DNA of 8,178 nt from Croceicoccus sp. (GTDB lineage Bacteria > Pseudomonadota > Alphaproteobacteria > Sphingomonadales > Sphingomonadaceae), in contig JAPYSD010000132.1 of NCBI GenBank assembly GCA_029936705.1, positions 1 through 8,178 of the forward strand. Reading direction: 5' to 3'. Each line of letters starts with the position of its first letter. The stretch's first letter is position 1. The notes under the pieces were generated by a model. The model worked only from the letters and a program-made list of their open reading frames with translations, made no database searches and was not told the origin of the DNA. The translations under genes and the position numbers were made by a program. Below are positions 5,895 through 8,178 of this stretch, one piece after another.

Positions 5895-6635
5895 ATGGCG
5901 GACGGGCAGGATTCGCTGCCGATCGATGCACCTGCGATGCAGCCGCAGGGAAAGCCCGGCGACGGCAACGACCCGCGCGGACATCGCGCGCGGCTGCGCG
6001 AACGGCTGCTTTGCGGCGGTGTGGACGCATTGGGCGATCATGAAATCGTCGAATATCTTCTGATGACGGCCATACCGCGCAAGGACGTAAAGCCCATCGC
6101 GCGCAGCCTGTTGCAGCGGTTCGGAAGCCTTGCGGGCGTCTTCAATGCCGATCGCAAGGCCCTGGCCGATCACCCGGGTATGGGAGAGACCAGTGCGGCA
6201 GCGCTCAAGATCGTGGGCATTGCCGCGCGCCGTCTTGCCCGGAGCCAGGTGCAGGAGCAACCGATTCTGGGCAGCTGGCAGGCGCTGATCGACTATCTGC
6301 ATATCGACATGGCGCATCTGACGGTGGAACGCGTGCGCGTGCTGTACCTCAATGCGCAGAACCGCCTGATCCGCGACGATCACGTCGGCGACGGTTCACT
6401 GGACGAGGCGGCGATCCACCCGCGCGAGGTGATCAAGCGGGCGATGGACCTAGGCGCCGCCGCGCTGATCCTCGTGCACAACCATCCCAGCGGCAATCCC
6501 GAACCGAGCCGCGCCGATATCCAGATTACCAACCGCATCGCCGAAGCCGGACGCCTGCTGGGCGTAACGGTGCACGATCACATCATCGTCGGACGCAGCG
6601 GTCACGTGTCGCTGCGCACTAAGGGCCTGATCTGA
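5895..6635 (+). CDS. radC: RadC family JAB/MPN-domain protein
   Basis: This 246-residue protein has the full RadC plan. An N-terminal helical region (about 29-70, HRARLRERLL...DHEIVEYLL) leads to a helix-hairpin-helix segment (about 76-112, FGSLAGVF...HPGMGETSAAALK), then the JAB/MPN metal-binding domain (about 125-246). The metal motif is H195-N-H197-P-S-G-N-P-E-P-S-R-A-D208, with E145 as probable upstream acid. Length is typical (about 220-250). The ATG at 5895 has AAGGGA ten bases upstream; the first 25 residues are low-complexity and poorly conserved in the family, so a later start at Met15 is possible. Despite its name, a DNA repair role is not established: the original E. coli radC mutation maps in recG. 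It is transcribed away from ydbH and towards pyrG. Confidence 0.95.
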   Translation: MADGQDSLPIDAPAMQPQGKPGDGNDPRGHRARLRERLLCGGVDALGDHEIVEYLLMTAIPRKDVKPIARSLLQRFGSLAGVFNADRKALADHPGMGETSAAALKIVGIAARRLARSQVQEQPILGSWQALIDYLHIDMAHLTVERVRVLYLNAQNRLIRDDHVGDGSLDEAAIHPREVIKRAMDLGAAALILVHNHPSGNPEPSRADIQITNRIAEAGRLLGVTVHDHIIVGRSGHVSLRTKGLI

Positions 6636-6649
6636 AGAAGGGACGGTTC

Positions 6650-6679
6650 GGGGGCGGACATCGGAAACTGCCCGCCCCC
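6650..6679 (+). terminator. Candidate radC terminator hairpin
   Basis: GGGGGCGG (6650-6657) pairs exactly with CCGCCCCC (6672-6679) across a 14-base loop, starting 15 bases after the radC stop. The stem is all G-C and should be very stable. There is no T-run after it, so termination would be atypical or assisted; a second small stem (CGGC-GTT-GCCG) follows at 6681-6691. Confidence 0.45.
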
Positions 6680-6923
6680 ACGGCGTTGCCGCCGCCTTGT
6701 GCCTGAAGATGACCATCCGGGTCGCAGAAAGACAGTCATTCCAGACAGCAAGCTCTTGCAATCGCGGTGCAGACGAATGTCATAGCGCGATCCGGGTCGG
6801 GAATACCGATTTCAAGCCGACGAAATGCAGAGGCGAGAAATCCCAAGCACGCCACATGCCTTCATCGACGACGAGGCACAATGCCACAATGAAACCGGAA
6901 CCTTCCCCAACCCTGATGGCCCG

Positions 6924-6956
6924 ACACCGCCGCCAGGCGCACGCGCCGGGCGGTGT
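6924..6956. terminator. Two-stage hairpin, possible pyrG or bidirectional terminator
   Basis: ACACCGCC (6924-6931) pairs exactly with GGCGGTGT (6949-6956). Inside it GGCG (6936-6939) pairs with CGCC (6944-6947), giving a long stem with an asymmetric bulge. It lies 124 bases beyond the pyrG stop on the minus strand and far downstream of radC on the plus strand. No T-run follows on either strand, so the terminator label is tentative. Confidence 0.35.
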
Positions 6957-7011
6957 GTAACATTCCTTGCACCGTCGCCGCAGTGCTAGCCATTCACCGC
7001 AGGCGAAGGCA

Positions 7012-7030
7012 AGGATTTTCTTAAAATCCT
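7012..7030. repeat. A/T-rich perfect inverted repeat downstream of pyrG
   Basis: AGGATTTT (7012-7019) and AAAATCCT (7023-7030) form a perfect 8-bp repeat around a three-base centre, 50 bases beyond the pyrG stop. It is A/T-rich in a GC-rich chromosome, with a nearby TTAA pair (7021-7024 and 7035-7038). It could be a protein-binding site or a weak terminator; the sequence does not decide. Confidence 0.45.
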
Positions 7031-7079
7031 AACCTTAATCGCAAGTGCGGGCCTGTCCGAAAGAAGGATCGGCCGCAGG

Positions 7080-8178
7080 CTAGACGAGGCGCGACTGCTC
7101 CAGCGCTGCCTGGATGAAGCCGGCAAACAACGGATGGGGCGCAAAGGGCCTGCTCTTGTACTCGGGGTGGAACTGGACGCCGATGAACCACGGGTGGTCG
7201 GGCCGCTCCACGATCTCGGGCAGCAGGCCGTCGGGCGACATGCCGGAGAACAGCAACCCGCCCTGTTCGAGCGGCTCGCGATAGGCGACGTTCACTTCGT
7301 ACCGGTGGCGATGGCGTTCCGAGATGTCGGTGCCGCCATACAGATTGGCCACCCGGCTGTTGCCCGCCAGCTTCGCGTCATAGGCGCCCAGCCGCATCGT
7401 GCCGCCAAGGTCGCCGCCCTCGGCCCGCTTTTCCAGGCCTTCGGGCGTCATCCACTCGGTAATGATGCCGACGACAGGTTCGCTGGTCTCGCCGAATTCG
7501 GTGGAGCTTGCGCTCGCGATGCCCGCCGTGTTGCGCGCCCCTTCGATGCAGGCCATCTGCATGCCGAGGCAGATGCCGAGAAAGGGCACGTTGCGTTCGC
7601 GTGCAAAGCGGACCGAGGAAATCTTGCCCTCGCTCCCACGCTCGCCGAAACCGCCGGGCACCAGGATGCCGTGCATCGGTTCGAGCTGCGAGACGATGTC
7701 GTCCTCGTCCTGCTCGAACAGCTCGGCGTCGATCCACTTGACGTTGACCTTGATCCGGTTGGCCATGCCGCCGTGGACCAGTGCCTCGTTCAGCGACTTG
7801 TAGGCATCGGGCAGTCCGACATATTTGCCGACGACGCCGATCGTCACTTCACCCTCGGGATGTTCGAAGCGGTCGACGATATCGTGCCAGGTCGACAGTT
7901 CCGGTGCGGGCGCGTCCATGCGGAAATGGCGCAAGACTTCCGCGTCCAGCCCCTCGGCATGATATTGCAGCGGCACCGCGTAGATACTGCTGGCGTCGAG
8001 CGCAGGAATGACCGCCTCGGTCCGCACGTTGCAGAACTGCGCGATCTTGCGGCGCTCGCTATCGGGCAGCGGGTGTTCGCACCGGCACAGCAGCATGTCG
8101 GGCTGCACGCCCAGGCTGGTCAATTCACGAACGGAATGCTGCGTCGGCTTGGTCTTAAGCTCGCCCGCTGCCTTGATA
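7080..8178 (-). CDS. pyrG: CTP synthase (C-terminal part, cut by window edge)
   Basis: CTP synthase converts UTP to CTP using ATP and ammonia released from glutamine, the last step of pyrimidine nucleotide synthesis, in the cytoplasm. The window holds the last 365 codons of a protein normally about 540 residues long; the frame is open to position 8178. The first visible residues include K-T-K-P-T-Q-H-S-V-R-E, the nucleotide-binding stretch of the synthetase domain. The glutamine amidotransferase domain follows, with oxyanion loop LVPGGFGERG, nucleophile Cys in FLGICLGMQ (codon 7569-7571), and catalytic His and Glu in VQFHPEY near the C-terminus. All expected catalytic residues of the visible part are present. 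The start is outside the window; the TTG at 8121-8123 is an internal Leu codon. It converges on radC. Confidence 0.98.
   Translation of the reverse strand, partial: IKAAGELKTKPTQHSVRELTSLGVQPDMLLCRCEHPLPDSERRKIAQFCNVRTEAVIPALDASSIYAVPLQYHAEGLDAEVLRHFRMDAPAPELSTWHDIVDRFEHPEGEVTIGVVGKYVGLPDAYKSLNEALVHGGMANRIKVNVKWIDAELFEQDEDDIVSQLEPMHGILVPGGFGERGSEGKISSVRFARERNVPFLGICLGMQMACIEGARNTAGIASASSTEFGETSEPVVGIITEWMTPEGLEKRAEGGDLGGTMRLGAYDAKLAGNSRVANLYGGTDISERHRHRYEVNVAYREPLEQGGLLFSGMSPDGLLPEIVERPDHPWFIGVQFHPEYKSRPFAPHPLFAGFIQAALEQSRLV

Larger units (their letters stand above)
6636..7079. other. Gene-free stretch between convergent radC and pyrG
   Basis: This stretch of 444 bases has no convincing gene. 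The longest open frame (plus strand, 6697-6960, TTG start, 87 codons) encodes a low-complexity Ser/Thr/Arg/Pro-rich peptide with no recognisable family and no ribosome site, so I do not call it. Base composition is visibly less GC-rich in the middle (about 6700-6910) than in the flanking genes. The stretch contains three inverted repeats, listed separately, as expected where two convergent transcripts end. Degraded gene remains or a small RNA cannot be excluded. Confidence 0.6.

Noticed and set aside
4474..6063. Plus-strand open frame of 529 codons opposite ydbH
   Set aside because: It lies antisense to a gene with clear family identity and runs into radC. It is Arg/Gln/Ala-rich with no domain, as expected from codon bias in GC-rich DNA.
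5754..6383. Minus-strand open frame of 209 codons opposite radC
   Set aside because: It overlaps the certain radC gene and the ydbH start; its composition is that of an antisense shadow.
6697..6960. Small plus-strand open frame (87 codons) after radC
   Set aside because: It has a TTG start, no ribosome site, low-complexity composition and a hairpin across its 3' end; nothing supports coding.
7021..7038. Possible CtrA site (paired TTAA)
   Set aside because: The classic site needs a 7-base spacer; here it is 10, and no promoter is nearby, so I do not call it.
1..8178. Mobile element, CRISPR array, toxin-antitoxin or defence system
   Set aside because: There are no transposase or integrase genes, no regularly spaced repeats and no defence-type domains. 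All recognisable genes are core housekeeping or envelope genes. RadC occurs near mobile elements in some genomes, but here its neighbours are chromosomal.

Overview
The window is GC-rich chromosomal DNA that looks like ordinary core genome of an alphaproteobacterium, most likely of the order Sphingomonadales (Sphingomonas/Novosphingobium/Erythrobacter relatives). The grounds are the F0 gene order atpI-atpB-atpE-atpF' with no F1 genes interleaved, the character of the subunit c and subunit a proteins, and high GC with long GC-driven antisense open frames. The genus assignment is an inference by eye. I see no mobile element, CRISPR array, tRNA or rRNA.

Layout. Positions 1-1654 (minus strand) hold the start of the F0 sector of ATP synthase: assembly protein AtpI, subunit a (AtpB), subunit c (AtpE) and the first 25 codons of subunit b', which runs off the left edge. 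Positions 1803-5757 (minus strand) hold a tight three-gene operon, ydbH-ynbE-ydbL, whose stops and starts overlap (ATGA and TGATG). This matches the E. coli set in which YdbH (AsmA-like, inner-membrane anchored) and the lipoprotein YnbE form a bridge carrying phospholipid to the outer membrane and YdbL modulates their interaction. A gap of 148 bases with a candidate promoter and a perfect dyad separates this operon from atpI on the same strand. Positions 5895-6635 (plus strand) hold radC, divergent from ydbH across a 137-base gap with another perfect dyad. Positions 6636-7079 hold no convincing gene but several inverted repeats between convergent radC and pyrG. Positions 7080-8178 (minus strand) hold the C-terminal two thirds of CTP synthase (pyrG), cut by the right edge.

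How it fits together. The two minus-strand operons both build the cell envelope: one supplies lipid to the outer membrane, the other makes the proton-driven rotor in the inner membrane. RadC and PyrG are housekeeping neighbours with no visible functional link. The least ordinary content is the lipid-bridge operon directly upstream of the F0 operon, the long YdbH with two cysteine pairs, and the set of short perfect dyads in the intergenic gaps. Nothing here convincingly points to an undescribed system.
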